DNA of 14,497 nt from Lamprocystis purpurea (GTDB lineage: Bacteria; Pseudomonadota; Gammaproteobacteria; Chromatiales; Chromatiaceae): positions 1 to 14,497 of the forward strand of contig DYRB01000026.1 in NCBI GenBank assembly GCA_020718945.1, given 5' to 3'. Position numbers and translations under genes: made by a program. The notes below the pieces were generated by a model. The model saw only the letters and a program-made list of their open reading frames with translations. It had not been told where the DNA came from and ran no database searches. Of the stretch, positions 1-6,608 are shown in pieces. Within the stretch, counting starts at the first letter, position 1. Every line of letters starts with the position of its first letter.

Positions 1-119
1 CGCCAGCATTTGCAGGGCCCGCAATGGTCGCAGCAGCAATACAAGGTGGCCTTGCCCCGATGCCCGGCCAGGACATAGATGCAGGGGGCGCGCCCGGGCG
101 CTGCGGCGGGCGGCGCCGC
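1..119 (-). other. Possible Cys-rich coding fragment running off the window edge
   Basis: On the minus strand the frame of the preceding 302-aa gene stays open past its TGA (120-122) to base 1. After an Ala/Pro-rich stretch it reads CIYVLAGHRGKATLYCCCDH and then CGPCKCW, with GC-rich third positions. Of the two alternative frames I read through, one is clearly less GC-biased at third positions. There is no ATG or GTG between the TGA and the window edge, only CTG and TTG, so I cannot assign a start. It could be the beginning of a downstream gene with an unusual start, a read-through extension of the upstream protein, or chance. I do not recognise a family. Confidence 0.25.
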
Positions 120-1028
120 TCAGGCCCGCTTGAGCAGTTCGGCCAGGTTGCGCGCATCCGTCGGGATGCGCACCCCGGTGACCTGGACCAGGGCCTTGAG
201 CAGGGCGGTGAAGGGACCGCCGACCTGGGCCGTGGGGGCCTGGTCGAAGCACTCCTCGAAGGCCCCGGCGGCCCGGGCGATGAACTGGCGGGCGGCGGGG
301 GACGGCTTGGGTGGTGCCACCCGTTTGGGCGGCGCGGGGGTTGGCGGTTCGGCGGGCTGGACCTCCTGGGCAACGCCGACGGTGCCGACGCTGGACGCCA
401 GGCGCAGGATCTCGCCGCGCAGGGCGCCGAGATAGTCCTCGTCATAGCCACGGCAGAAGCGGTCCCCCTCGCGCAGGCCCTCCAGCAATCGGGTGCGGGT
501 GTCGGCCTCAAGGGCTTCGAGGCGGGTGGCCAGGGTGATGGCGGTCCGGGCCAGGTCGGCCAGTTCAGCAGGGACCTTGGGCGCGGTCGCCGCGGTCTTG
601 CGACCCGCGGCCTTGGCCGGGACCTGGGCAGCCGCCGTCGGGGCCGTCGGCTCAACATGCTCCGGGTCGGGGTTGGCGACGGTCAGTTCGTAACAAGTGG
701 CCAGGTCGTAGGCCAGGGCGGCGGCGAACAGCTCGCGGCTCTCCGCATCGCCGACCCCCCGCTCCGCCAGGGGCGCCAGCATGGCGGCGCGTTGCTCCTC
801 GCTCAGGCGATAGGGCTCGACGAAGCGCTTGCGGGCCTGGGTCTGGGCGGCCGGGGACTGGCCGGCGGGCGTCGGCTTGGTCGGCATCGGGTTGGATGGC
901 GCCGCGGCCTGGCCCTTGGCGCCGGGGTCTGGGTCGTCCCGGGTGGGGGACAGGATGTTGCGGACCCAATAGCTGCGACCACTGTGGGTCCGCTGGGGGA
1001 TCTGGGGTTCCGGAGCGACTTTGCCCAT
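120..1028 (-). CDS. Hypothetical Ala/Pro-rich protein, 302 aa
   Basis: I do not recognise this protein. The ATG at 1026-1028 is chosen because GGAGG lies 8 bases upstream; an upstream in-frame start at 1079 has no such site. The sequence alternates low-complexity Ala/Pro/Lys linkers (about residues 30-68, 125-155 and 220-247) with three more conserved-looking blocks: residues 69-120 (FVEPYRLSEEQRAAMLAPLA onward), 155-215 (helical, heptad-like, with FCRGYDEDYLGAL) and 248-302 (ending in a GGPFTALLKALVQVTGVRIP motif). No signal peptide or membrane segment is seen, so it is probably cytosolic. The Pro-rich linkers and short blocks suggest a modular protein of accessory DNA, but nothing here proves that. 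Its strand is opposite to a very long antisense open frame that I regard as a GC artefact. Confidence 0.6.
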   Translation of the reverse strand: MGKVAPEPQIPQRTHSGRSYWVRNILSPTRDDPDPGAKGQAAAPSNPMPTKPTPAGQSPAAQTQARKRFVEPYRLSEEQRAAMLAPLAERGVGDAESRELFAAALAYDLATCYELTVANPDPEHVEPTAPTAAAQVPAKAAGRKTAATAPKVPAELADLARTAITLATRLEALEADTRTRLLEGLREGDRFCRGYDEDYLGALRGEILRLASSVGTVGVAQEVQPAEPPTPAPPKRVAPPKPSPAARQFIARAAGAFEECFDQAPTAQVGGPFTALLKALVQVTGVRIPTDARNLAELLKRA

Positions 1029-1092
1029 GAATCGGTTTCCTCCGTTTGCGCTATTAAAGCACAGTTTCCCGATCACCATCCGCCGGCAGCAG

Positions 1093-1254
1093 TTCCAAAT
1101 TTGGGTGCCAGATTGGTGCCCGTGGGAGCGGCGCCTCGCCGCGACTCAGTAGCGCTGTGGCCGCCGGGCTCGCTGCGCTTCGCCCGGTCGCGCCGAGGCG
1201 GCGCTCCCACGGTGCTTCCGACCGCGGTGTTAAGTGATGGTCCCAAATTTGGAA
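1093..1254. repeat. MITE/REP-like inverted-repeat element, complete copy
   Basis: The element is bounded by perfect 13-bp inverted ends, TTCCAAATTTGGG at 1093-1105 and CCCAAATTTGGAA at 1242-1254. Inside, a 24-nt arm at 1122-1145 (begins GTGGGAGCGGCGCC) pairs with 1187-1210 (ends GCGGCGCTCCCAC) with two mismatches. The arm resembles the GTGGGAGCGG/GTAGGAGCGG cores of the REP sequences of pseudomonads and related gammaproteobacteria. A second, partial and inverted copy lies at about 13661-13767. It sits between the 302-aa gene and the 3' end of the glyoxalase gene and could act as a transcription barrier. No transposase is encoded in it. Confidence 0.85.
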
Positions 1255-1306
1255 TTGCTGATCCGCCGGTGCGGACGCCGGGTGTGGACGCCGGGTGCGG
1301 CGGGCG

Positions 1307-1963
1307 CTAAGCGCGCCCGTCCCCTACATAGGGATTGCTGCGCCGCTCCTCGCCGAAGCTGGACATGGGCCCATGCCCGGGGATAAAGCGGACCTCGTCG
1401 CCCAGGGGGAACAGGCGGTTGCGGATCGAGTCGCGCAGGTCGCGGTAGTTGCCGCGGGGGAAGTCCCAGCGCCCGATGCCGCCCTGGAAGAGCACGTCCC
1501 CGACCTGGGCCAGGGCCGCCTCGGGCTGGTAGAACACGATGTGCCCAGGGGTGTGACCTGGGCAGTGGATCACCCGAAGCCTGGTCTCCCCCAGTTCGAC
1601 CTGGTCGCCGTCCGCAAGCCATTGTCCAGGCCGGAAGGGCTCCACCCTCGGGGCACTGAACATCCGCGCCTGCTCGGGCAGGGCGTCGAGCAGGAAGGCG
1701 TCGTCGCAATGCGGCCCAAACACCGGGATGTCCAGGGCCTCTGCCAGGGCAGGCGCACCGCCGACGTGGTCGATGTGACCGTGGGTCAGCAGGATCTTGA
1801 CCGGCGTGACGCCCTCGGCGCGGATCGCCGCCAGGATCAGCTCCGGGTCCCCGCCCGGGTCCACCAGGGCCGCCTGACCGGTGACCGGACACCACACCAG
1901 GGTGCAGTTCTGCTGGAACAGGGTCACCGGGACTATGCGGTACTTCAAGACGGGCTCCGGCAT
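1307..1963 (-). CDS. gloC: GloC/YcbL-type metallo-beta-lactamase-fold hydroxyacylglutathione hydrolase
   Basis: 218 aa, full length for the short glyoxalase II type (E. coli GloC/YcbL is about 215 aa). In the family it hydrolyses S-D-lactoylglutathione to D-lactate and glutathione in the cytosol, using a two-metal site. The metal-binding HxHxDH motif is intact as HGHIDH (residues 61-66), followed by H137 (CPGHTPGH), D156 (GDVLF) and H197 (IPGHGP). The long C-terminal substrate domain of classical GloB is absent. The ATG has a GGAGG 5 bases upstream. The gene begins 17 bases after the skp-like stop on the same strand, so the two are probably cotranscribed. Another small MBL-fold thioesterase or persulfide dioxygenase is the main alternative; the length and motif spacing fit GloC better. 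Confidence 0.85.
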   Translation of the reverse strand: MPEPVLKYRIVPVTLFQQNCTLVWCPVTGQAALVDPGGDPELILAAIRAEGVTPVKILLTHGHIDHVGGAPALAEALDIPVFGPHCDDAFLLDALPEQARMFSAPRVEPFRPGQWLADGDQVELGETRLRVIHCPGHTPGHIVFYQPEAALAQVGDVLFQGGIGRWDFPRGNYRDLRDSIRNRLFPLGDEVRFIPGHGPMSSFGEERRSNPYVGDGRA

Positions 1964-1980
1964 GGGGACCTCCGGGTTGC

Positions 1981-2496
1981 CTACTTGGCCCGCTCGTCCA
2001 GGCGTTTGATGACCTCCTTGGTCAGGTCCAGGCTGCCGTCGATATACAGCAACCCGGCCTGTTGGCGCTCGAACACCGCGCCTATCTTCTTCTCCTTCGA
2101 CAGGGCCTGGACCACCTCGGTGGCCGGACCCACGATGGCCTGGGCCAGCTTCTGCTGCTCCTTGGCCACCTCTTGCTGGATGCCACCGGCCTCCTTCTGG
2201 AAGGTCTCGATCTGCTTCTTGATCTCCTCCTCCTTCTTCTTGATCTGGTCCTTGCTCATCAGTGGCTTGTCGCGCTCCAGGGTCTGCTGCTGGGCGCGGA
2301 TGCCCTGCTCCTGCTTGGCGAACTCCTCAGACCTGGGCCCGTACTTCGCCTTCAGGGTCTCCTGGGCGCGCTGGCCGAGCTTGCTCTTCTCCAGGACCTG
2401 CTGCATGTCCACGTAGCCGATGTTGGCGGCATCGGCGGCCAGGCCCGGGGTGGCCAGGGTCAGGGCGGCGGCGAACAGGGCAAAGCGTCGCATCAT
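1981..2496 (-). CDS. skp: OmpH/Skp-family periplasmic chaperone
   Basis: 171 aa from tandem ATGs (2494-2496 or 2491-2493); a GAGGA lies 7 bases before the first. Residues 1-20 form a signal peptide (MMRRF, hydrophobic core, then PGLA/ADA). The mature start NIGYVDMQQVLEKSKLGQ is the usual OmpH-family opening. Residues 55-120 are a charged, Lys/Glu/Gln-rich alpha-helical coiled coil (KKKEEEIKKQIE), which in Skp forms the tentacles that hold unfolded outer-membrane proteins. The C-terminal block (GAVFERQQAGLLYIDGSLDL then TKEVIKRLDERAK) is also typical. In enterobacteria skp lies between bamA and lpxD; here it is with a glyoxalase gene, so it may be a second OmpH-family paralogue. It probably leads a two-gene unit with the downstream gloC. 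Confidence 0.88.
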   Translation of the reverse strand: MMRRFALFAAALTLATPGLAADAANIGYVDMQQVLEKSKLGQRAQETLKAKYGPRSEEFAKQEQGIRAQQQTLERDKPLMSKDQIKKKEEEIKKQIETFQKEAGGIQQEVAKEQQKLAQAIVGPATEVVQALSKEKKIGAVFERQQAGLLYIDGSLDLTKEVIKRLDERAK

Positions 2497-2744
2497 CTCG
2501 ATGTCCTCGTCAGGTACTAGGGCCAGCGGGCAGGTGCCCCTGGCTGCGGGGTGGCGGTGGCGCGGGGCGATCCTGGCTAGACCCCGCGGCGGGAGGCGCG
2601 ATTCTACCCGCCAAGGTCGGGCCTGGCATCGGTTTTCGCAGAGCGCGCAATACCGGCACCCCCTGCCGCGGCCCTTGCGTCCCCGCTCCGGCTGAGACAT
2701 CCTTTGCCCGCAACGGTGTGGTCTGACTCGGGTGGAGGTTAGCG
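2497..2744. promoter_or_regulatory. Divergent promoter region between skp and yaiL
   Basis: 248 bp separate two divergently transcribed starts, so promoters for both should lie here. On the minus strand a TAGAAT hexamer (near 2610) resembles a -10 box, but no convincing -35 sits 16-18 bases before it. I see no clear operator or riboswitch. The open frame extending the skp reading upstream through this stretch lacks a signal peptide context and is not considered coding. Confidence 0.4.
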
Positions 2745-3296
2745 GTGGCCAGTTCGCTGCAGGAACAATTGCTCAAGGCCGGGCTGGTCAGCCAGCAGAA
2801 GGCCAAACAGAACAAGACCGAGAAGCGCAAAGACGCCAAGTCCCGCGGCCAGGCCCCGGACCCGGCCGCCGAGGAGCGCCGCAAGCGCGCCGAGCAGGCC
2901 CAGGCCGAGAAGGCCGAGCGGGATCGTGCCCTCAATCGGGAGCGCCAGGAGGCGGCCCAGCGCGCCGCCCAGGGCAACGAGCTGCGCCAGCTCATCCACG
3001 CCCATCGGGTCACCCGCGACCGCGGCGAGGTCGCCTTCAACTTCGCCGACGGCAAGGCGCTCAAGCGCATCTACCTGACCCCGGAACAGCACCGGGGCCT
3101 GACCGAGGGGCGCCTGGCGGTGGTCCGCCAGGACCACTTCTACGAACTGGTCCCCCCCGATATCGCCGAGCGCATCCGGGCCCGGGCCCCGGAACTGGTG
3201 GTGGTCCACAACCAGCGCGCCGCCGCCCCGGCCCCGGCCAAGGATGCCGAGGACCCCTATGCCGGCTACGAGGTCCCGGACGATCTGATGTGGTAG
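2745..3296 (+). CDS. yaiL: YaiL-type DUF2058 protein (nucleoprotein/polynucleotide-associated)
   Basis: 183 aa with a GTG start preceded by GGAGG at 6 bases. The family opening ASSLQEQLLKAGLVSQQKAK is followed by a strongly charged, Lys/Arg/Glu/Ala-rich helical region (residues 18-78, probable coiled coil with an RNA-binding character). A compact C-terminal domain follows (79-155: NELRQLIHAHRVTRDRGEVA, then FNFADGKALKRIYLT and RLAVVRQDHFYELVP). The end is DPYAGYEVPDDLMW. These blocks are characteristic of DUF2058/YaiL, a gammaproteobacterial family labelled 'nucleoprotein/polynucleotide-associated enzyme' with no established reaction. It is a single gene reading away from skp and ending just before the first copy of the ACGCAAAT repeat, which may terminate it. 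Confidence 0.85.
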   Translation: MASSLQEQLLKAGLVSQQKAKQNKTEKRKDAKSRGQAPDPAAEERRKRAEQAQAEKAERDRALNRERQEAAQRAAQGNELRQLIHAHRVTRDRGEVAFNFADGKALKRIYLTPEQHRGLTEGRLAVVRQDHFYELVPPDIAERIRARAPELVVVHNQRAAAPAPAKDAEDPYAGYEVPDDLMW

Positions 3297-3311
3297 CGGC
3301 CGGCGGGGACG

Positions 3312-3458
3312 TTCAATTTAGCCGCAAATGAACGCAAATTTACGCAAATGGTTCAGCGGCTTAGGAGAGTCCCTCGATCTCCCGCAGGCTGAGGCGGACG
3401 CCGGCTCCAGACCTCTTTGCGTCCATCGGCGTTCATTTGTGGCCCAATTGCCTTTCTG
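3312..3458 (+). repeat. ACGCAAAT palindromic repeat, copy 1
   Basis: Left arm GCCGCAAATGAACGCAAAT then TTACGCAAATGG (about 3321-3351); degenerate right arm TTTGCGTCCATCGGCG then TTCATTTGTGGC (about 3417-3443). The centre carries a GGCTTAGG block shared with the other copies. It lies between yaiL and the NYN gene, both on the plus strand. This is the most diverged of the four copies, especially in the right arm. Confidence 0.85.
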
Positions 3459-3504
3459 AAACTGAAGCGCCAGCTACTCGCCACAAGCCACCGGAGCCCC
3501 GCCC

Positions 3505-4251
3505 ATGCCCGAGGTAGAGAATCGCCGGCTCGCCGTCCTGATCGATGCCGACAACGCCCAGGCATCCATCGTCGAGGGGCTGTTGGCAGAGATCGCCAAG
3601 TACGGCACCGCCCACGTCAAGCGCATCTATGGCGACTGGACCCTGCCCAACCTGGGGTCCTGGAAACCCACATTGCTGCGCTACTCCATCCAGCCCATGC
3701 AGCAGTTCCGCTACACCACGGGTAAGAACGCCACGGACGGGGCCATGATGATCGACGCCATGGACCTACTCTATACGCGCAATTTCGACGGCTTCTGCAT
3801 CGTCTCCAGCGACAGCGACTTCACCCGGCTTGCCTCGCGTATCCGCGAGTCGGGGCTGGCGGTGTTCGGCTTCGGTGAGAAGAAGACCCCGGAGCCCTTC
3901 GTCGCCGCCTGCGACAAGTTCATCTTCGTCGAGCTGCTGCGGGAGGACGAGGCCGACGCACCGCCCTCGGCGCGCAAGTCCGCCAAGGAGCTCAAGCAGG
4001 ACCCGAAGCTGGTCCACCTGCTGCGCAACGCCGTGGCCGCCGCCTCCGACGACAGCGGCTGGGCCGCCCTGAGCGCCGTGGGCAACAATGTCGCCAAGGT
4101 CGCCCCGGAGTTCGACCCGCGCACCTGGGGTTACGCGAAGTTGAGCGGACTGGTAAAGGCCGTGGGGCTGTTCGAGGTGGAGGAGCGCCTGTTGGGCGGC
4201 GGGCCTCACAAGGTTCTGTACGTGCACGATAAGAAGGGCGCAGCGCAGTGA
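3505..4251 (+). CDS. NYN-domain (PIN-like, LabA/DUF88) putative RNase with C-terminal LOTUS/OST-HTH domain
   Basis: 248 aa. The N-terminal NYN domain (about residues 7-145) has the acidic metal-binding set of this PIN-like nuclease fold: IDADN (D14, D16), GDW (D44), KNATDGAMMIDAMDLLY (D78, D84) and SSDSDFTRLA (D103, D105). The C-terminal part (about 162-245: DPKLVHLLRNAVAAASDDSG, then a WGYAKLSGLVKAVGLFEVEE block) matches the OST-HTH/LOTUS winged-helix domain, an RNA-binding module often fused to NYN. It is probably a cytosolic ribonuclease; the substrate is unknown. The start has GGAG 8 bases upstream. Its stop overlaps the start of the tatD-type gene (GTGA), so the two are translationally coupled. 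Confidence 0.88.
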   Translation: MPEVENRRLAVLIDADNAQASIVEGLLAEIAKYGTAHVKRIYGDWTLPNLGSWKPTLLRYSIQPMQQFRYTTGKNATDGAMMIDAMDLLYTRNFDGFCIVSSDSDFTRLASRIRESGLAVFGFGEKKTPEPFVAACDKFIFVELLREDEADAPPSARKSAKELKQDPKLVHLLRNAVAAASDDSGWAALSAVGNNVAKVAPEFDPRTWGYAKLSGLVKAVGLFEVEERLLGGGPHKVLYVHDKKGAAQ

Positions 4252-5108
4252 CCCCGGGGGCCAGCCCAGCCCTGATCGACACCCACTGCCACCTGGATGT
4301 GGCCGAGTTCGACCCGGACCGCGACCAGGTCCTGGCCGAGGCCCGCGCCGCCGGGCTCATCGGCCTGGTCATCCCCGCCATCCACGCCGCCGGCTGGCCT
4401 GGCCTGCTGCGCCTGTGCGTCGACCAACCCGACCTGCATCCGGCCCTCGGCCTCCACCCGATCTACCTGGACCAGCACAGGCCCGAACACATTGCCGACC
4501 TGGAACGTGCCCTTTCGGAGACCCGCCCACTGGCCGTGGGCGAGATCGGCCTGGACTTCTTCCAGCCGGGCCTGGACCCGGCCCGCCAACAGGCCCTGTT
4601 CGAGGCCCAACTCGCCCTGGCCCGGGACTCCGGGCTGCCGGTGCTGCTGCACACCCGCAAGGCCAACGACCGGGTCCTGGCCACCCTCAAGCGCCTGCGG
4701 GTGCGCGGGGGCATTGCCCACGCCTTCAACGGCAGCCTGCAACAGGCCGGGCAGTTCCTGGACTTAGGCTTCAAGCTCGGCTTCGGCGGCATGCTGACCT
4801 TCGAGCGCTCGCTGAAACTCAGGCCCCTGGCCAAGGCCCTGCCCATCGAGGCCATAGTCCTGGAGACCGACGCCCCGGACCTCACCGTCGCCGCCCACCA
4901 GGGCAGCCGCAACAGCCCGGCCTACCTGCCCGATGTGTTGACCGCCCTGGCCCAGGTGCGCGATGCCGACCCGGCGGAACTGGCAGCCCAGACCACCCGC
5001 AATGCCTGCGAGGTGTTGGGACTGCCGCTAGCCACTAGAAGCTTGAACCCAGTAAGATCAATTCGGCCGCAAATTACGCAAATAAACGCAAATGGATCAG
5101 TCGGTTAG
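4248..5108 (+). CDS. yjjV: YjjV-type TatD-family metal-dependent hydrolase/DNase
   Basis: 286 aa from a GTG that overlaps the NYN stop by four bases. TatD proteins are TIM-barrel amidohydrolase-fold phosphoesterases, with DNase activity shown for several members. Metal and catalytic residues are present: DTHCH (H13, H15), GEIGLD (E99), LLHTRK (H135), IAHAFNGS (H158) and LETDAPD (D208). The HAFNGSLQQA and KLGFGGMLTF blocks resemble E. coli YjjV more than TatD or YcfH. The conserved fold ends at about residue 261 (RNACEVLGLPL). The last ~25 residues (ATRSLNPVRSIRPQITQINA, then NGSVG) are translated partly from the adjoining repeat, which also supplies the stop codon. The link with the NYN nuclease suggests a nucleic-acid turnover role. 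Confidence 0.9.
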   Translation: MTPGASPALIDTHCHLDVAEFDPDRDQVLAEARAAGLIGLVIPAIHAAGWPGLLRLCVDQPDLHPALGLHPIYLDQHRPEHIADLERALSETRPLAVGEIGLDFFQPGLDPARQQALFEAQLALARDSGLPVLLHTRKANDRVLATLKRLRVRGGIAHAFNGSLQQAGQFLDLGFKLGFGGMLTFERSLKLRPLAKALPIEAIVLETDAPDLTVAAHQGSRNSPAYLPDVLTALAQVRDADPAELAAQTTRNACEVLGLPLATRSLNPVRSIRPQITQINANGSVG

Positions 5109-5212
5109 GAAAAATCCGCAGGTCACCCGCAGAGCGAGCGGGAGACCGACACGAAGTCCTTGTTTATTTGCGTCTATTTGCGTTCATTTGCGGCTCAACT
5201 GCTTTTCTTAGG
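5059..5212 (+). repeat. ACGCAAAT palindromic repeat, copy 2
   Basis: Left arm CGGCCGCAAATTACGCAAAT followed by AAACGCAAATGG (about 5064-5095), centre with GATCAGTCGGTTAGG, right arm TATTTGCGTCTATTTGCG followed by TTCATTTGCGGC (about 5165-5193), ending CAACTGCTTTTCTTAGG. The left arm overlaps the 3' end of the tatD-type gene and contributes its last codons; the right end stops about 12 bases before the tcdA ATG. Confidence 0.9.
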
Positions 5213-5224
5213 TTTACCGTCCCC

Positions 5225-5986
5225 ATGCCCGAGACCCCAGACCAGCCGCCGCCGGACCCCGAGCCCCTGTTCGAGCGCACCCGCATCCTGGTGGGCGCGG
5301 CCGGGGTCGAGCGTCTGCGCGCCGCCCGGGTCCTGCTCGCCGGCCTGGGCGGGGTAGGCTCCTTCGCCGCCGAGGCCCTGGCCCGGGCCGGCATAGGCCA
5401 TCTGACCCTGGCCGATCACGACCGGGTCTCCCCGTCCAATCTCAACCGCCAGCTCTGTGCCCTGGGCCCGACGGTCGGGCGGCCCAAGGCCCAGGTCATG
5501 GCCGAGCGGGTGCGCGACATCAATCCGGACTGCCGTCTGACCCTGCTGGAGTCCTTCCTGCCTGCCGAGGAGATGCCGGCACTGGTCGGCGGTGATGCTG
5601 CCGGCGGTTTCGATCAGGTGGTGGACGCCATTGACAGCCTGAGCAGCAAGGTTGCCCTGATCGTCGCTTGCGTGGAGGCCGGGGTCCCAGTCGCCAGCAG
5701 CATGGGGGCCGGGGGAAGGCTGGACCCCACGCGCATCCGCACCGGGGACCTGATGGACTCCCAGGGCTGCCCCCTGGCCCGGGTAGTGCGGCAGCGGCTC
5801 CGCCGTCGCGGGGTCGAGCGCGGGGTGCTGGCGGTCTGGTCCGAGGAGCCCCCACTGCCGCCCCTGCCGCCGGAACCGACCGGGCGCGGCCGACCGCGGG
5901 CGGTCAACGGCACTATCAGCTACCTGCCGGCCCTGTTCGGGCTCACCCTGGCGGGCCTGGTGGTGCGGCGCATCCTCGGCCCCTGA
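5225..5986 (+). CDS. tcdA: tRNA threonylcarbamoyladenosine dehydratase TcdA (CsdL)
   Basis: 253 aa; E. coli TcdA is 268. The family uses ATP to cyclise the t6A37 side chain of ANN-decoding tRNAs to ct6A. It has the E1/ThiF-type Rossmann ATP-binding motif GLGGVG (residues 40-45), then LADHDRVSPSNLNRQ (62-76) and DAIDSLSSK (134-142). The SMGAGGRLDPTRI segment (159-171) and the late SEEPP...RGRPRAVNGTISYLP region are characteristic of TcdA rather than ThiF or MoeB, and the CxxC zinc pairs of those E1 proteins are not seen. I start at the ATG after the repeat, because the open frame upstream (MRLFAFICGSTAFL) is translated repeat arm. The ribosome site is weak; only the repeat's terminal TTAGG lies nearby. 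Confidence 0.92.
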   Translation: MPETPDQPPPDPEPLFERTRILVGAAGVERLRAARVLLAGLGGVGSFAAEALARAGIGHLTLADHDRVSPSNLNRQLCALGPTVGRPKAQVMAERVRDINPDCRLTLLESFLPAEEMPALVGGDAAGGFDQVVDAIDSLSSKVALIVACVEAGVPVASSMGAGGRLDPTRIRTGDLMDSQGCPLARVVRQRLRRRGVERGVLAVWSEEPPLPPLPPEPTGRGRPRAVNGTISYLPALFGLTLAGLVVRRILGP

Positions 5987-6006
5987 ACCTTCAGCCTGGA
6001 AAGACA

Positions 6007-6160
6007 AATTCGGCCGCAAATTACGCAAATTTACGCAGATGAGTCAGTCAGTTAGGCAGAGTCCGCGAGTCACCCCCAGGGTGATCCGGAGAGCGACGGG
6101 AACTCCTTGCATATTTGCGTCTATTTGCGGTGATTTGCGGCTCAACTGCCTTTCTTAGGT
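6007..6160 (+). repeat. ACGCAAAT palindromic repeat, copy 3, between convergent genes
   Basis: Left arm CGGCCGCAAATTACGCAAAT followed by TTACGCAGAT (about 6011-6040), centre GTCAGTCAGTTAGG, right arm ATATTTGCGTCTATTTGCGG followed by TGATTTGCGGC (about 6111-6141), then CAACTGCCTTTCTTAGG. It fills nearly all the space between the convergent tcdA and glutaredoxin genes. The long stem could act as a bidirectional terminator, though it lacks a clear U-tract. Confidence 0.9.
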
Positions 6161-6167
6161 TCAGCCC

Positions 6168-6551
6168 TCAGGCCGCCGTACCGGGCACGCCGAAGCGCTC
6201 CTCCAGATAGGCGATGATCGCCTTGGACTCATAGAGCCAGCGTGCCTGGCCGCCCTCGTCGATACGCAGGCAAGGTACCTGCACCTTGCCACCGCCGGCC
6301 TCCAGGGCGGCGCGATGGACCGGGTCGCCCTGGGCGTCGCGGGTCTCCACCGGCAGATTCAGGCGATGCAGGGCCCGGCGGGTCTTGATGCAGAAGGGAC
6401 AGGCGTAGAACTGATAGAGGGACAGGTCCAGGGCCGCGGTCGCTACCACCCGCTGTGCCTCCGGGGTGCGCTGGACCGGCTTGGGTCGGGTGGCCCAGTC
6501 GATGAAGACGATGACACGGCCGAGACCTTCGCGCAGGGCATTGAGGATCAA
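6168..6551 (-). CDS. Glutaredoxin/GST N-terminal domain protein with CPFC active site
   Basis: 127 aa from a TTG start (6549-6551) with GGAG 8 bases upstream. The N-terminal segment ALREGLGRVIVFIDWATRPK is a conserved feature of this gammaproteobacterial family and supports the TTG. It is partly hydrophobic and may be a membrane association helix. The thioredoxin-fold domain begins near residue 42 (LDLSLYQFYACPFCIKTRRA), with a dithiol CPFC active site (C51, C54). The cis-proline segment is VQVPCLRI (VP at 92-93), and the glutathione-binding-like block is LYESKAIIAYL (106-116). It is presumably a glutathione-dependent thiol-disulfide oxidoreductase; the partner is unknown. It lies 57 bases downstream of the DUF2919 gene on the same strand and is convergent with tcdA. 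Confidence 0.87.
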   Translation of the reverse strand: MILNALREGLGRVIVFIDWATRPKPVQRTPEAQRVVATAALDLSLYQFYACPFCIKTRRALHRLNLPVETRDAQGDPVHRAALEAGGGKVQVPCLRIDEGGQARWLYESKAIIAYLEERFGVPGTAA

Positions 6552-6608
6552 GTGGGGGCTCCGGGTGATTGAGGTGGCCAGGCATGGTGGCCGAGGGGCG
6601 GGGCGGAT

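Noticed and set aside
24..1310. A 428-codon plus-strand open frame across the left end
   Set aside because: It is antisense to the 302-aa gene and runs into the REP-like element. Its Gly/Arg-rich composition is that of a GC-driven shadow frame.
2600..2640. TAGAAT as a -10 promoter box for skp
   Set aside because: No acceptable -35 hexamer at 16-18 bases, and such hexamers arise by chance; noted only as a weak possibility.
2497..2700. 68-residue upstream extension of the skp frame
   Set aside because: It would bury the signal peptide inside the protein and lacks a better ribosome site than the tandem ATG.
3321..3350. Iterated ACGCAAAT units as a possible CRISPR or iteron array
   Set aside because: Units are short, spaced by 1-2 bases, and mirrored as inverted arms. 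There are no unique spacers, cas genes or replication initiator, so it is a palindromic intergenic repeat.
5168..5224. N-terminal extension of TcdA (MRLFAFICGSTAFLRFTV)
   Set aside because: These codons are the translated right arm of repeat copy 2; family alignment starts after MPETP.
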